Under the pieces are notes generated by a model. The model was not told the origin of the DNA. It was given only the letters and a program-made list of their open reading frames with translations, and searched no databases. Shown here in pieces: positions 17,785-26,595 of a stretch of DNA of 64,000 nt. The DNA comes from Methanocorpusculum parvum (GTDB taxonomy: Archaea; Halobacteriota; Methanomicrobia; Methanomicrobiales; Methanocorpusculaceae): the NCBI GenBank assembly GCA_015063085.1, contig SUTD01000001.1, positions 239,594-303,593 on the forward strand, in the 5' to 3' direction. The number at the start of each line of letters is the position of its first letter. The stretch's first letter is position 1. Made by a program: the position numbers and the translations under genes.

Positions 17785-18186
17785 ATGAAAAAGCTAATCC
17801 CAATAATTCTGATAGTTCTTCTCTTCTGTGTCGGGTTTGCGATTTTTGCAGGAGCAAACGGCTTCTGGCAGACGCCGAACGTTCCAGACGCTGATGAAGA
17901 TGAGTATCCGTATCCAATATCTTTCCTGAAAATAGATGCTGTAGATAATCCAGACAGCTCCTTTGAGGTAATTCCATTAACAGAAGCCGACCGCGAGAAG
18001 TACCCGGTTTTAATTGGAGCTCTCGAAAATGAGGATACTTATCTCAACATCCACCCAAGTGGAGAGATGACGCCTGAGGAGTATTATTCCATCTATGACC
18101 ATGAATGGGAAACCTACTTCTCGTTTGACGGAAAGATGTACCATGTTGCTTTAGGTCCTATTGGTCTGGCACCTCCAATGCCTTAA
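17785..18186 (+). CDS. Exported or membrane-tethered protein related to the neighbour's sensor domain
   Basis: A 133-residue protein with an N-terminal hydrophobic segment (KLIPIILIVLLFCVGFAIFA) and an acidic outer part. It is not in a named family that I know. Its body aligns with the outer domain of the protein at 18244: FPVLI/YPVLIGALEN, the G-x-MT-x-x-EYY-x-I motif and a closing W/F..DGxxYHVxxGxI. It thus looks like a stand-alone copy of the sensor domain without the DNA-binding part. Confidence 0.75.
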   Translation: MKKLIPIILIVLLFCVGFAIFAGANGFWQTPNVPDADEDEYPYPISFLKIDAVDNPDSSFEVIPLTEADREKYPVLIGALENEDTYLNIHPSGEMTPEEYYSIYDHEWETYFSFDGKMYHVALGPIGLAPPMP

Positions 18187-18204
18187 TCGAGTGTTGGAAA
18201 ATGC

Positions 18205-18221
18205 CCAATTTTTTTATATAA
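18205..18221 (+). promoter_or_regulatory. Promoter C of the sensor/regulator locus
   Basis: CCAAT at 18205-18209 and TTTATATAA at 18213-18221, ending 22 nt before ATG 18244; third instance of the locus-specific promoter layout. Confidence 0.6.
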
Positions 18222-18243
18222 CTTAGATGTGCTATTAACTCAT

Positions 18244-19146
18244 ATGAAGAAACAATACATAATCTCAGTTATACTATTGGTATTTGGTATTGGGATGATG
18301 CTCTTTGTCGGACTTTCCGGTATTGGAGCACCTCAGCCAACCTCATTTATCAATGTCGAAAAAGCATCTGTTTTGGATGAGACCATACCTTTTGCTAAAA
18401 TTACTGAAGATGACATAGATACGTTCCCTGTTCTCATTCATGCTATGGAAAACGGGATTACTCACATCAAAGTGTATTATCCTGACGTACCTGAAGGCGG
18501 TATGACGGAGAGAGAATATTATGCTATATCTAATCTCTTTGAGACTGATGTTGTATTCTACATAGGTCCAGGATATTTGGAATATGAAGGAGACATATAT
18601 CATATCTATATTGGTGCTATCTCAGGAGGAAGTGGATTTGAGGAAAGTATTGCAAATTTCATGCAGTTTGCCTCCAAGGCTCTGATTTTTGCCGGTGCAG
18701 TACTCTTATCTGTAAACTTTGTCCGCTCTGTAGCTCCCGCACCAAGGAGGATACATATTCAGAATTACATCGAAGAACATCCCGGATGCAGTGAAGCGGA
18801 TGTCGTAAAAAATACAGGATACTCAAGAAACTCAACGGTACATCACATACAAAAACTCGTAAGCGGAAACAAAATACGCGAAACACCATACCACAAAACT
18901 GTCAGATACTACCCGGCAGATGAATCCTCAGCAGAGACAGACATAATCAACGCCGCCCGCGCAAAAGAAAAACCTGCGGCAATCCTCTCTGCGCTTGAGA
19001 AAAAACCAATGAAATTATCCGAACTCGAAGCAGAAACAGGAATTTCTGTATCATCTCTTCGCTGGTATCTTGCAAAGCTTGAAGAGGATGGAATTGTCTT
19101 ATCTGAAAAAAGAGAAAACACGGTTTACTACTCCTTGCAAGAGTAG
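18244..19146 (+). CDS. Membrane-anchored tandem winged-helix regulator (paralogue B) with outer sensor domain
   Basis: A 300-residue protein: TM helix (about 5-24), outer domain (about 25-130) homologous to the whole 17785 protein, second TM (about 140-160, SKALIFAGAVLLSVNF), then two winged helices homologous to paralogue A (SEADVVKNTGYSRNSTVHHI and LSELEAETGISVSSLRWYL). It thus joins the parts of its two neighbours. The start is ATG 18244, not the GTG at 18229, because of the promoter spacing. Predicted one-component membrane regulator; ligand and target unknown. Confidence 0.82.
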   Translation: MKKQYIISVILLVFGIGMMLFVGLSGIGAPQPTSFINVEKASVLDETIPFAKITEDDIDTFPVLIHAMENGITHIKVYYPDVPEGGMTEREYYAISNLFETDVVFYIGPGYLEYEGDIYHIYIGAISGGSGFEESIANFMQFASKALIFAGAVLLSVNFVRSVAPAPRRIHIQNYIEEHPGCSEADVVKNTGYSRNSTVHHIQKLVSGNKIRETPYHKTVRYYPADESSAETDIINAARAKEKPAAILSALEKKPMKLSELEAETGISVSSLRWYLAKLEEDGIVLSEKRENTVYYSLQE

Positions 19147-19217
19147 ATGAACTCAATCTATTTTCCCCCTTTACAAACCTTCTCTCCCCTATCCTTAATA
19201 CTGACCGAAACCAACAT

Positions 19218-19229
19218 AATAGTACTATT
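19218..19229. promoter_or_regulatory. AATAGTACTATT palindrome upstream of pyrG
   Basis: Perfect 12-bp palindrome ending 23 nt before the pyrG ATG. Its inner ten bases recur before the phosphate transport genes (3115-3124). Confidence 0.35.
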
Positions 19230-19252
19230 CATTTCATGAAGGGGAAACACAA

Positions 19253-20836
19253 ATGAAATATGTCGTAGTTACCGGAGGAGTCATGAGCGGACTTGGAAAA
19301 GGCATTACCGCTGCATCCATTGGCCGCATCCTCATCAACAGAGGATACCACGTAACGAGCGTAAAAATCGACCCGTACCTCAACATCGATGCAGGACTCA
19401 TGAACCCTGCACAGCATGGTGAAGTATTCGTCTTAAAAGACGGCGGCGAGTCCGACCTTGATCTTGGAAACTACGAGCGTTTCTTAGACATTGAGCTCAC
19501 GTCCGACCACAACTTAACAACGGGAAAAATCTACCAGTCTGTAATCACCAAAGAGCGCCACGGAGACTACCTGGGTGCTACTGTTCAGATTATCCCGCAC
19601 ATCACCGACGAAATCAAAGACAGAATCAGACGCGCTGCCGAGACCTGGACTGACAAAGAAGGAAACCACGCAGAAATCTGTATCATCGAAGTTGGAGGAA
19701 CCGTCGGCGATATCGAAAGCATGCCGTTCTTAGAAGCAGTCCGCCAGATGCGCTGGGAGTATGGAAAAGGCAACTTTGCACTTGTCCACGTAACCCTCCT
19801 TCCGGCAGACACCATGGGAGACTTAAAGACCAAGCCTACTCAGCACTCGGTCAAAGCCCTTCGCGAGTTAGGTCTCGAAGCTGATGTTATCGTCGGCAGA
19901 AGCTCCTATCCAATTTCCCCTTCCACCAAGAGAAAGATTGCATCCTTCTGTGATGTTGACACCAACTCTGTCATTAGTGCAAGAACTGCACCTGACACCT
20001 ACCTTGTTCCGCTCGAACTCGAAAAGGACGGAATGGCAGACGTCCTCTTAAAACTCCTGCACTTAGAGCCGGGAGAGGCAGACAACAGCTGGTACTCGGT
20101 TGTTTCCCGCGAGTACACAAGCCGTATCTCTGTCGGTATCATCACCAAGTACGGTGTAGAAGATGTCTACATCTCAATCAAAGAGGCATTAAAGCACGCA
20201 GGCCGCAAACTCTCGACCGAAGTCGACATTCACTGGCTTGATGCAGAACAGTACACCGAAGAAGACCTCCGCGACCTTGATGGAATTTTAATTCCGGGCG
20301 GTTTCGGCAACCGTGGAATCGAGGGCATGATTGAGGCAATCCGCTTCGCACGCGAAAACAAAAAGCCGCTCTTCGGCATCTGCCTTGGATTCCAACTCTG
20401 TGTTATCGAGTTCATGAGAAACGTTGTTGGATACAAAGACGCAACCAGCGAAGAGATGGGTGAGGGAACGCACGCAATCGCACTCCTTCCGGAACAGGAA
20501 GGTGTCGAGGACTTAGGAGGCACCATGCGCCTTGGAGACTTCAAGGTCTCAATTGCAGAAGGTTCCCGCCTTGCAGAACTCTACGGCGAGACCGAAATTA
20601 CCGAGCGTCACCGTCACAGATACGAAGTCAACCCGGCATACATCGATGAAATCGAAGCAAAGGGCATGAAGTTCGTTGGAAGAAACGGCCGCAGAATGGA
20701 AGCATTAGAGCTCGATGACCACCCGTACTTCGTCGCAACCCAGTTCCACCCGGAGTTCCGCTCCAGACCAACCAGAACATCCGCACCGTTTGTCGGATTT
20801 GTAGCCGCATGCCGCGACAGCCAGAGGAAAGAGTAA
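19253..20836 (+). CDS. pyrG: CTP synthase
   Basis: A 527-residue enzyme turning UTP into CTP. The N-terminal synthetase domain begins [26 protein letters not shown] (P-loop); the C-terminal glutamine amidotransferase has the nucleophile Cys in [10 protein letters not shown] and the His-Glu pair in [12 protein letters not shown]. Full length. GMP synthase, another glutamine-dependent nucleotide enzyme, begins one base after the stop codon, so the two are co-transcribed. Confidence 0.97.
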   Translation: MKYVVVTGGVMSGLGKGITAASIGRILINRGYHVTSVKIDPYLNIDAGLMNPAQHGEVFVLKDGGESDLDLGNYERFLDIELTSDHNLTTGKIYQSVITKERHGDYLGATVQIIPHITDEIKDRIRRAAETWTDKEGNHAEICIIEVGGTVGDIESMPFLEAVRQMRWEYGKGNFALVHVTLLPADTMGDLKTKPTQHSVKALRELGLEADVIVGRSSYPISPSTKRKIASFCDVDTNSVISARTAPDTYLVPLELEKDGMADVLLKLLHLEPGEADNSWYSVVSREYTSRISVGIITKYGVEDVYISIKEALKHAGRKLSTEVDIHWLDAEQYTEEDLRDLDGILIPGGFGNRGIEGMIEAIRFARENKKPLFGICLGFQLCVIEFMRNVVGYKDATSEEMGEGTHAIALLPEQEGVEDLGGTMRLGDFKVSIAEGSRLAELYGETEITERHRHRYEVNPAYIDEIEAKGMKFVGRNGRRMEALELDDHPYFVATQFHPEFRSRPTRTSAPFVGFVAACRDSQRKE

Positions 20837-20837
20837 G

Positions 20838-22364
20838 ATGGAGTCAATTCTTGTTCTCGATTTCGGCGGACAGTACAATCAGTTAATTGCCCGCCGCGTC
20901 CGCGAAGCAAATGTCTTCTGCGAAGTAAAGCCGTGTACTGCATCTCTTGATGAGATTAAAGCCGGAAACTACTCCGGTATCATCTTCACCGGAGGGCCGG
21001 CAAGTGTTTATGCCGAAAACGCACCGCGTGTAGATGCAGGTGTTTTTGAACTCGGAATTCCGGTTCTTGGAATCTGTTACGGAGCGCAGCTCACAGCATA
21101 TACCCTTGGCGGAACTGTTACCTCTGCAGACACCAGAGAGTACGGAAGAACCGAGATTACGGTCAAGCCGTCCAAGATTTTCGAAGGCGTTCCTGAAAAC
21201 ACCACCTGCTGGATGAGCCACACTGACAGAATCACTGAGGTTCCGGCAGGCTTCTCCATCATTGCAGAAAGCCCGGTCTGTCCGGTTGCCGCAATGCAGA
21301 ACCCGGAGAAGGGAATCTACTGTGTCCAGTTCCACCCGGAGGTTATGCACACGCCGGAAGGAACCAAGATGATTGCAAACTTCCTCTACAACGTCTGCGG
21401 ATGCAAAGGCGAGTGGAAGATGTCTTCCTTCGTCAACGACACCATTGCAGAACTAAAGGAGAAAATCGGCGACAAGAAGGTTCTCTGCGCATTATCCGGA
21501 GGAGTTGACTCTTCTGTTGCTGCTGTTCTTGTTCACAAGGCAGTTGGAAAGCAACTTACCTGTATCTTTGTCGACCACGGTCTGCTTCGCAAGAACGAGG
21601 GCGATGAGGTCGAGGAAGTTTTCAGAAAACAGTTCGACATCAACTTAATCCGTGTCGATGCTGAAGAGCGTTTCCTCTCCAAACTCGCAGGCGTTACCGA
21701 CCCGGAGAGAAAGAGAAAGATTATCGGTGAGGAGTTCATCCGCGTCTTCGAGGAAGAGGCAAAGAAGATTGGCGCAGTCGACTTCCTTGTTCAGGGAACC
21801 ATCTATCCGGATGTAATCGAGTCCGGACCGGGAAATGCTGCTGTCATCAAGAGCCACCACAATGTCGGCGGTCTTCCGGATCACGTAGACTTCAAAGAGC
21901 TTGTTGAGCCGCTGAGAATCCTCTTCAAGGATGAGGTTCGCCGTGCCGGAACTGAGCTTGGCATCCCGGACTACCTGGTCTGGCGCCAGCCGTTCCCGGG
22001 ACCGGGACTTGCTATCCGTGTGATTGGCGATTTAACCAAGGAGAAGCTCGACATCCTCCGCGATGCTGATGCAATCTTCCGCGAGGAGGTCGCAAATGCA
22101 GGTCTTGACCGCGCAATCAATCAGTACTTCGCAGCTTTAACCAACATGAGAAGCGTTGGTGTCATGGGTGACGAGAGAACCTACGATTACGCAGTGGCTC
22201 TCCGTGCAGTAGAAACCACTGACTTCATGACCGCAGACTGGGCACAGATTCCATTCCCGGTCCTCGAGAAAATCTCGAGCCGTATCATCAATGAGGTCAA
22301 ACACGTCAACCGTGTTCTCTACGATATCACCAGCAAACCGCCGGCAACTATCGAGTACGAGTAA
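20838..22364 (+). CDS. guaA: GMP synthase, glutamine-hydrolysing (single-chain)
   Basis: A 508-residue fusion of glutaminase (residues 1-190; Cys in LGICYGAQL, His-Glu in [12 protein letters not shown]) and ATP-pyrophosphatase/synthetase (from about 195; PP-loop [14 protein letters not shown]-terminal [17 protein letters not shown]). It aminates XMP to GMP. Many archaea encode these as two separate subunits, so the single chain is of note. Bases 20878-21024 have a near-identical partial copy at 16734-16880. Confidence 0.97.
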   Translation: MESILVLDFGGQYNQLIARRVREANVFCEVKPCTASLDEIKAGNYSGIIFTGGPASVYAENAPRVDAGVFELGIPVLGICYGAQLTAYTLGGTVTSADTREYGRTEITVKPSKIFEGVPENTTCWMSHTDRITEVPAGFSIIAESPVCPVAAMQNPEKGIYCVQFHPEVMHTPEGTKMIANFLYNVCGCKGEWKMSSFVNDTIAELKEKIGDKKVLCALSGGVDSSVAAVLVHKAVGKQLTCIFVDHGLLRKNEGDEVEEVFRKQFDINLIRVDAEERFLSKLAGVTDPERKRKIIGEEFIRVFEEEAKKIGAVDFLVQGTIYPDVIESGPGNAAVIKSHHNVGGLPDHVDFKELVEPLRILFKDEVRRAGTELGIPDYLVWRQPFPGPGLAIRVIGDLTKEKLDILRDADAIFREEVANAGLDRAINQYFAALTNMRSVGVMGDERTYDYAVALRAVETTDFMTADWAQIPFPVLEKISSRIINEVKHVNRVLYDITSKPPATIEYE

Positions 22365-22366
22365 CC

Positions 22367-22552
22367 ATGCCAGTAATTACTCTTGAAGTCTGTAATATGA
22401 CCAAGGAACAGAAGGCGGAGACTGCCCGTGTTTTCACGGAGGAGCTCTCACGCATTACCGGCCTTCCAAAGGAGGCCATTATTGTTCTGTTCCACGAACT
22501 TCCCTATGAGGATGTGGCATCCGGGGGCGTTCTGCTCTCGGATAGAAAATAA
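22367..22552 (+). CDS. 4-oxalocrotonate tautomerase family protein
   Basis: A 61-residue tautomerase-superfamily protein beginning MPVITLEV, so Pro-1 becomes the catalytic N-terminal residue after Met removal. The rest (MTKEQKAETARVFTEELSRITGLPKEAIIVLFHEL) fits the beta-alpha-beta fold. Substrate unknown. It starts 2 nt after guaA and is probably co-transcribed. Confidence 0.85.
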   Translation: MPVITLEVCNMTKEQKAETARVFTEELSRITGLPKEAIIVLFHELPYEDVASGGVLLSDRK

Positions 22553-22636
22553 TTCTTTTTTTAGTTGATTTGTTGTTGTTTTTGGAAAAGAGGGGTTTTG
22601 CTTCTGGTTTTTGAATAGTTTGTTTTTGGTTTTAGT

Positions 22637-22654
22637 CCTTATGTAGAAGGAATA
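22637..22654. repeat. Left copy of a 14-bp inverted repeat flanking the foldback region
   Basis: CCTTATGTAGAAGG here is the exact reverse complement of CCTTCTACATAAGG at 23156-23169. The two copies bracket the foldback element about 500 bp apart. Confidence 0.6.
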
Positions 22655-22744
22655 TATATTTTCTATGGGGTTAAAGGTTTTGTAGGAATGGTAATCCTAT
22701 GAATAAATGATTGGAGTTTTCTTCCGGCTTTTGAATAGATACTT

Positions 22745-22983
22745 GGAACACGAATCCACACTAATCAAAACGAATCGCACGTTTTTAACGGCGCGTAACC
22801 GGCTTATCGCCTACGCGCCTAAACGTGCTTGCGCCCTCGCAGTCGGCTCGGGCGGTGAAAATAAGCCCAAAATGCCCGAGCCGACTGCGAGGGCATCAGC
22901 GTGCCGCGGCTCACCGCGATAAGCGGTGATATGAGCCGTGTATAGGCACGCGATTCGTTTTGATTCGTGCGGATTCGTGTTCC
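22745..22983. repeat. Foldback element 1 (nested long inverted repeat)
   Basis: Outer arms 22745-22778 and 22950-22983 pair over 34 bases with two mismatches. Inside are a 9-bp stem (22802-22810 with 22916-22924) and a perfect 21-bp GC-rich stem (22833-22853 with 22874-22894) with a 20-nt loop. The whole 239 bp can fold on itself. It is more GC-rich than the AT-rich DNA around it and contains no credible gene. It could be a non-autonomous foldback transposon, a structured RNA, or a recombination site; the sequence alone does not decide. Confidence 0.8.
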
Positions 22984-23155
22984 TTGATTAAGGACGGAGA
23001 TGAGAAAATACTATTCGAAAAAATATGGGTGGTGAAATTCTATTTTTTTAGGAACTAAATTTTTATTTAGACAATCCAGTCAACCACCGGATTTTTTAGA
23101 AAAGAAATCGGCAACTTGTTTAAATTTCCATTTAGTCTCAAAATTACTTTTTAAT

Positions 23156-23169
23156 CCTTCTACATAAGG
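23156..23169. repeat. Right copy of the 14-bp inverted repeat
   Basis: CCTTCTACATAAGG, the reverse complement of 22637-22650; lies about 80 nt before the surface protein start, where it could also overlap a promoter (CTACATAAGG is TATA-like). Confidence 0.6.
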
Positions 23170-23249
23170 AATTGCCGACCACACAGTCCAATAGTTTTGA
23201 GGAGGGACTGAGCTTTGATTGGCATTTTGACTTATGGGAGGTTTGAAAA

Positions 23250-26036
23250 ATGACATTCAAAAAACGTGTCGAAGCGACATCAAAAAAGGCTCATAGGCGC
23301 TTTGCAGTGGGATTGGCTGTTCTACTCGCAGTGTGTCTGATGTTTGTCGGAGCCGTGGGGGCTGATGGTGTCAGTGAGCAACAACCTGTTGCAAAAGTAG
23401 GTGAGACACTATATTATTACAACATTGACGATGCGGTAACTTCGGAGAATTGGACATCTGGTTCAACGCTGACTTTGCTTGCTGATGTGACACTGTCTGA
23501 TACTATTACGCTCAAGTCTATTGAGTATCACATCCTTGACCTTGGTAAATACACTATGACGGCAGCTTCGGGTAAGAATGCGATTGAGATTACTGCAAAT
23601 GGCGTGGGTACTAATGCGAAACCTTGCTTAGATATAAATGCAGACAGTGAGATTCCAGGTGGTATTACTGCAACTGGTAAGGCTTGTATCTACTATAACA
23701 ACGCCAATAAAATTAATGATCGTTTGATGGTTACTATCAATAATGGTGTCTTTGCTGGTTCTTATGCAGTTCAGTCCACATCCGGTCCGTTGAATAAATT
23801 TGGTTTTTGTACATCTCCGCTGAGAGGTCAGGGGGCTCCATATTATGTCATTAATGGTGGTACGTTCAATGCACAGGTTTATCTGAATGCTGCTATGCTG
23901 AAGGTTACTGGAGGTACATTTAACAAAGGGCTGACTTGTATGGGTGACAGCACAGCGTATCGCCTTATTTGTGGAGGTACATTCAAGAGCTTTGGATCTA
24001 TGACTCCTGAAAGTAATGAACATGATTCTAAGAACCCACACATGAAATTTGGTATCACCACTTCTAAGGATGATTTTAGCACTCGTGCCTACAACGTTGG
24101 TGTCTACGTAGACGATGATGGCTATCTGGTTGTTGACGGTGATGTAATTACTGAACCTGGTAATATATTTGAAGCTCATACTACCGAGTATAATAAATGG
24201 AGTTATCTCTTAAAATACAGCAGTGCTAAAGATAACGGACTCTACTACACAGATGTCAATACTCTCATCACAAAATTGAATGGTAAACTTAATTCTGGTG
24301 AGAAAGTAACCTTAGACATTACTGATTCAGAAGATACTCTTGACGGTAAGACAATAAAACTTGGTTCTGGTGATTCGAAACTCACTATCATATATAATCC
24401 AACTGATGATAGCGGCTGGACTGTTCAGAGTGAAGAAGGAAATGTGATTGAAAAGCCGTATTCAGAAGAATCGGTAAATGGTGTAAATAAATCCATATAC
24501 ATCAACCAGTATACTGTCGGATTCGTGACAAACGCTGATTCACATATTGATTCACAGAAAATATGGTATAATGAAAAAGTAACAGAGCTAACTAATGAGT
24601 TAACAAAGAAAGGACATACATTTGGGGATTGGTATTCAGATTCAGAGTCAACAACCGGATATGACTTTGATAAAAATTTTGTGACAAAATCTTTCACCCT
24701 CTATGCCAAGTGGAATCCAAACAACTATACTGTGGTCTTTAATGGAAATGGTGGTGAGGGTGTTATGAGTAATCAGGAGTTCGACTATGATGACGAACAG
24801 GTACTCAGTAAAAATACTTTTACCAGAACTGGATACACCTTTGTTGGATGGAACAACAAATCTGATGGTACAGGGACTAATTATGTGGATGAATCGTCTG
24901 AAAACCTCACTGATGAAGATGATAAGACAGTAACTCTCTATGCACAGTGGACTCCAAACACCTACTACGTCTCCTTCAACTCAAACGGCGGAACAGGTGA
25001 TATGGTAAGTCAGCAATTCACCTACGATGTATCACAATCACTGACATCAAATACCTTCACCAGAACAGGTTACACCTTTGCAGGATGGGCAGAGAGTACA
25101 GGTGGCGAAGTAAAGTATGCTGATGGAGCGCAGGTACAGAATCTCACAACAGTGAAAGATGGTACTGTCACTCTCTACGCAAACTGGACTGCAAACACTT
25201 ACACTCTCAACTTCAATCCAAATGGTGGTTCTGTAACGCCATCTAGTAAAACCGTCACCTATGGATCTCCATATGGTGAATTGCCAATCCCAACAAGAGA
25301 TGGATACACTTTCAATGGATGGACACAGAACATTGGTGGTGGAACAGTATACACAGAAGAATCAATTGTAAGGAGTGATAATGAACACACTTTCTATGCT
25401 CAGTGGGAAGAAATTCCTCAGGAATCCATCACACCTTCTGGTGGAGGAGGTGAGGGTGGATACTTATCCTTCCCACGTACAACTACTGACGGAGGAGACA
25501 TTGACTTCGGTAAGAGCAAAGTAATCAAAGCTGTAGTCCTTCCTGAGGGCTCAAGCGGTTCTGTTGTTCTCAAAGTAGATTCAATCGACCACTGGCCGGA
25601 AGAGCTTGAAACCGAGTACACCTTTGACATCTCTGTCGAGAAACTTGGAGAAGGAATGTCGTACATCCACTTCGAGATTCCAGAGAATACTTTTACTGAA
25701 CTTGGGCTCACTGCTGCTGATGTAGGTGTATATCACCAGAGAGGAGATGTCTGGACTGAACTTAAGACTACATACGAAATAAAGGATGGTATTGTCTGCT
25801 ATGAATCAGAGACTGATTCTTTCAGCCCGTTCAAACTCGTAATCGAAGAAGGAGCAGCAAAACAGAAAGAGGGAACTGTAACTCCGTCTGAGCCGGTAGA
25901 ACCAGTAATCCCGGACGAGCCGCAGGAAGAACTTGACCCAATCAAACCGATTGAGCCAACAGAACCGGAAAGCCCAACGCCACTCTTAGCCGTCCTCGCA
26001 GGACTTGGAGCTGCAGTTGTTCTTAGAAGAAAGTAA
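23250..26036 (+). CDS. Large secreted surface protein with InlB-type repeats and PGF-pre-PGF domain
   Basis: A 928-residue cell-surface protein. It has a long signal peptide (basic start, then FAVGLAVLLAVCLMFVGAVGA), a beta-helix-like region (about 40-400), four InlB/Listeria-Bacteroides repeats (about 425-720) of the type GYTFxGWxxxxxGG...TLYAxWTxNTY, a PGF-pre-PGF-type domain (about 745-875, YLSFPRTTTDGGDIDFG..) and an acidic Pro-rich stalk ending in the hydrophobic helix TPLLAVLAGLGAAVVLRRK, which looks like an archaeosortase-type sorting tail. Probably an adhesin or S-layer-associated protein. GGGAGGT lies 7 nt before the ATG. Confidence 0.88.
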   Translation: MTFKKRVEATSKKAHRRFAVGLAVLLAVCLMFVGAVGADGVSEQQPVAKVGETLYYYNIDDAVTSENWTSGSTLTLLADVTLSDTITLKSIEYHILDLGKYTMTAASGKNAIEITANGVGTNAKPCLDINADSEIPGGITATGKACIYYNNANKINDRLMVTINNGVFAGSYAVQSTSGPLNKFGFCTSPLRGQGAPYYVINGGTFNAQVYLNAAMLKVTGGTFNKGLTCMGDSTAYRLICGGTFKSFGSMTPESNEHDSKNPHMKFGITTSKDDFSTRAYNVGVYVDDDGYLVVDGDVITEPGNIFEAHTTEYNKWSYLLKYSSAKDNGLYYTDVNTLITKLNGKLNSGEKVTLDITDSEDTLDGKTIKLGSGDSKLTIIYNPTDDSGWTVQSEEGNVIEKPYSEESVNGVNKSIYINQYTVGFVTNADSHIDSQKIWYNEKVTELTNELTKKGHTFGDWYSDSESTTGYDFDKNFVTKSFTLYAKWNPNNYTVVFNGNGGEGVMSNQEFDYDDEQVLSKNTFTRTGYTFVGWNNKSDGTGTNYVDESSENLTDEDDKTVTLYAQWTPNTYYVSFNSNGGTGDMVSQQFTYDVSQSLTSNTFTRTGYTFAGWAESTGGEVKYADGAQVQNLTTVKDGTVTLYANWTANTYTLNFNPNGGSVTPSSKTVTYGSPYGELPIPTRDGYTFNGWTQNIGGGTVYTEESIVRSDNEHTFYAQWEEIPQESITPSGGGGEGGYLSFPRTTTDGGDIDFGKSKVIKAVVLPEGSSGSVVLKVDSIDHWPEELETEYTFDISVEKLGEGMSYIHFEIPENTFTELGLTAADVGVYHQRGDVWTELKTTYEIKDGIVCYESETDSFSPFKLVIEEGAAKQKEGTVTPSEPVEPVIPDEPQEELDPIKPIEPTEPESPTPLLAVLAGLGAAVVLRRK

Positions 26037-26106
26037 AACCCAGTGAGATTTATCTCACATTATTTTTCCCCAAACTTTTTCCATCTTGCAGTCTCACTAT
26101 AATTCT

Positions 26107-26595
26107 ATGTTCCGCCAAATGCGCAGGATAAAACAGCAGCTCTCTGAATCAGAAACAATATCCATCCTCGAAAAAGGCACATCAGGTGTTCTTGCTCTTT
26201 TCGGAGATGAAGACTATCCGTATGCTCTTCCCATGAGCTATGCCTTCGACGGGGCAAGGCTTATCTTCCACAGTGCTTTATCCGGTCACAAAATCGATGC
26301 AATACAAAATTCCAACAAGGCTTCGTTCTGCGTTGTTGAAAAGGACGAAGTAATTCCAGACGAGTACACCACATATTTCAGAAGTGTCATCGCCTTTGGA
26401 AAAATCAGAATTCTTGACCGCAACGAAGCCCGTGATGCCGCAAAAATACTTGGCACAAAATACCGTCCGGGCTTTGCTGAAGAATTAGCTACAACAGTGG
26501 AGAGAAATCTCGATAAGATGTGTGTGTTCGCGCTTGAAATCGAACACATGACAGGAAAGGAAGCAATCGAACTCGTCCGTGCAAAGAAGCAGTAA
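26107..26595 (+). CDS. Pyridoxamine 5'-phosphate oxidase-like flavin-binding protein
   Basis: A 162-residue split-barrel protein of the NimA/PNPOx-like family: RQMRRIKQQLSESETISILEKGTSGVLAL at the N-terminus, then YPYALPMSYAFDGARLIFHSALSGHKIDAI, the typical cofactor-binding core, and a C-terminal FALEIEHMTGKEAIE. Related proteins bind FMN or F420; the substrate is unknown. I chose ATG 26107 over the upstream TTG 26086. The next gene starts immediately after the stop codon. Confidence 0.88.
   Translation: MFRQMRRIKQQLSESETISILEKGTSGVLALFGDEDYPYALPMSYAFDGARLIFHSALSGHKIDAIQNSNKASFCVVEKDEVIPDEYTTYFRSVIAFGKIRILDRNEARDAAKILGTKYRPGFAEELATTVERNLDKMCVFALEIEHMTGKEAIELVRAKKQ

Larger units (their letters stand above)
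22553..23249. other. 697-bp intergenic region before the surface protein
   Basis: Apart from foldback element 1 and its flanking 14-bp inverted repeats, it holds a short direct repeat (TTCTGGTTTTTGAATAG at about 22603 and TTCCGGCTTTTGAATAG at about 22721) and long AT-rich stretches. The strong ribosome binding site GGGAGGT at 23236-23242 serves the surface protein gene. No gene is seen. Confidence 0.6.
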
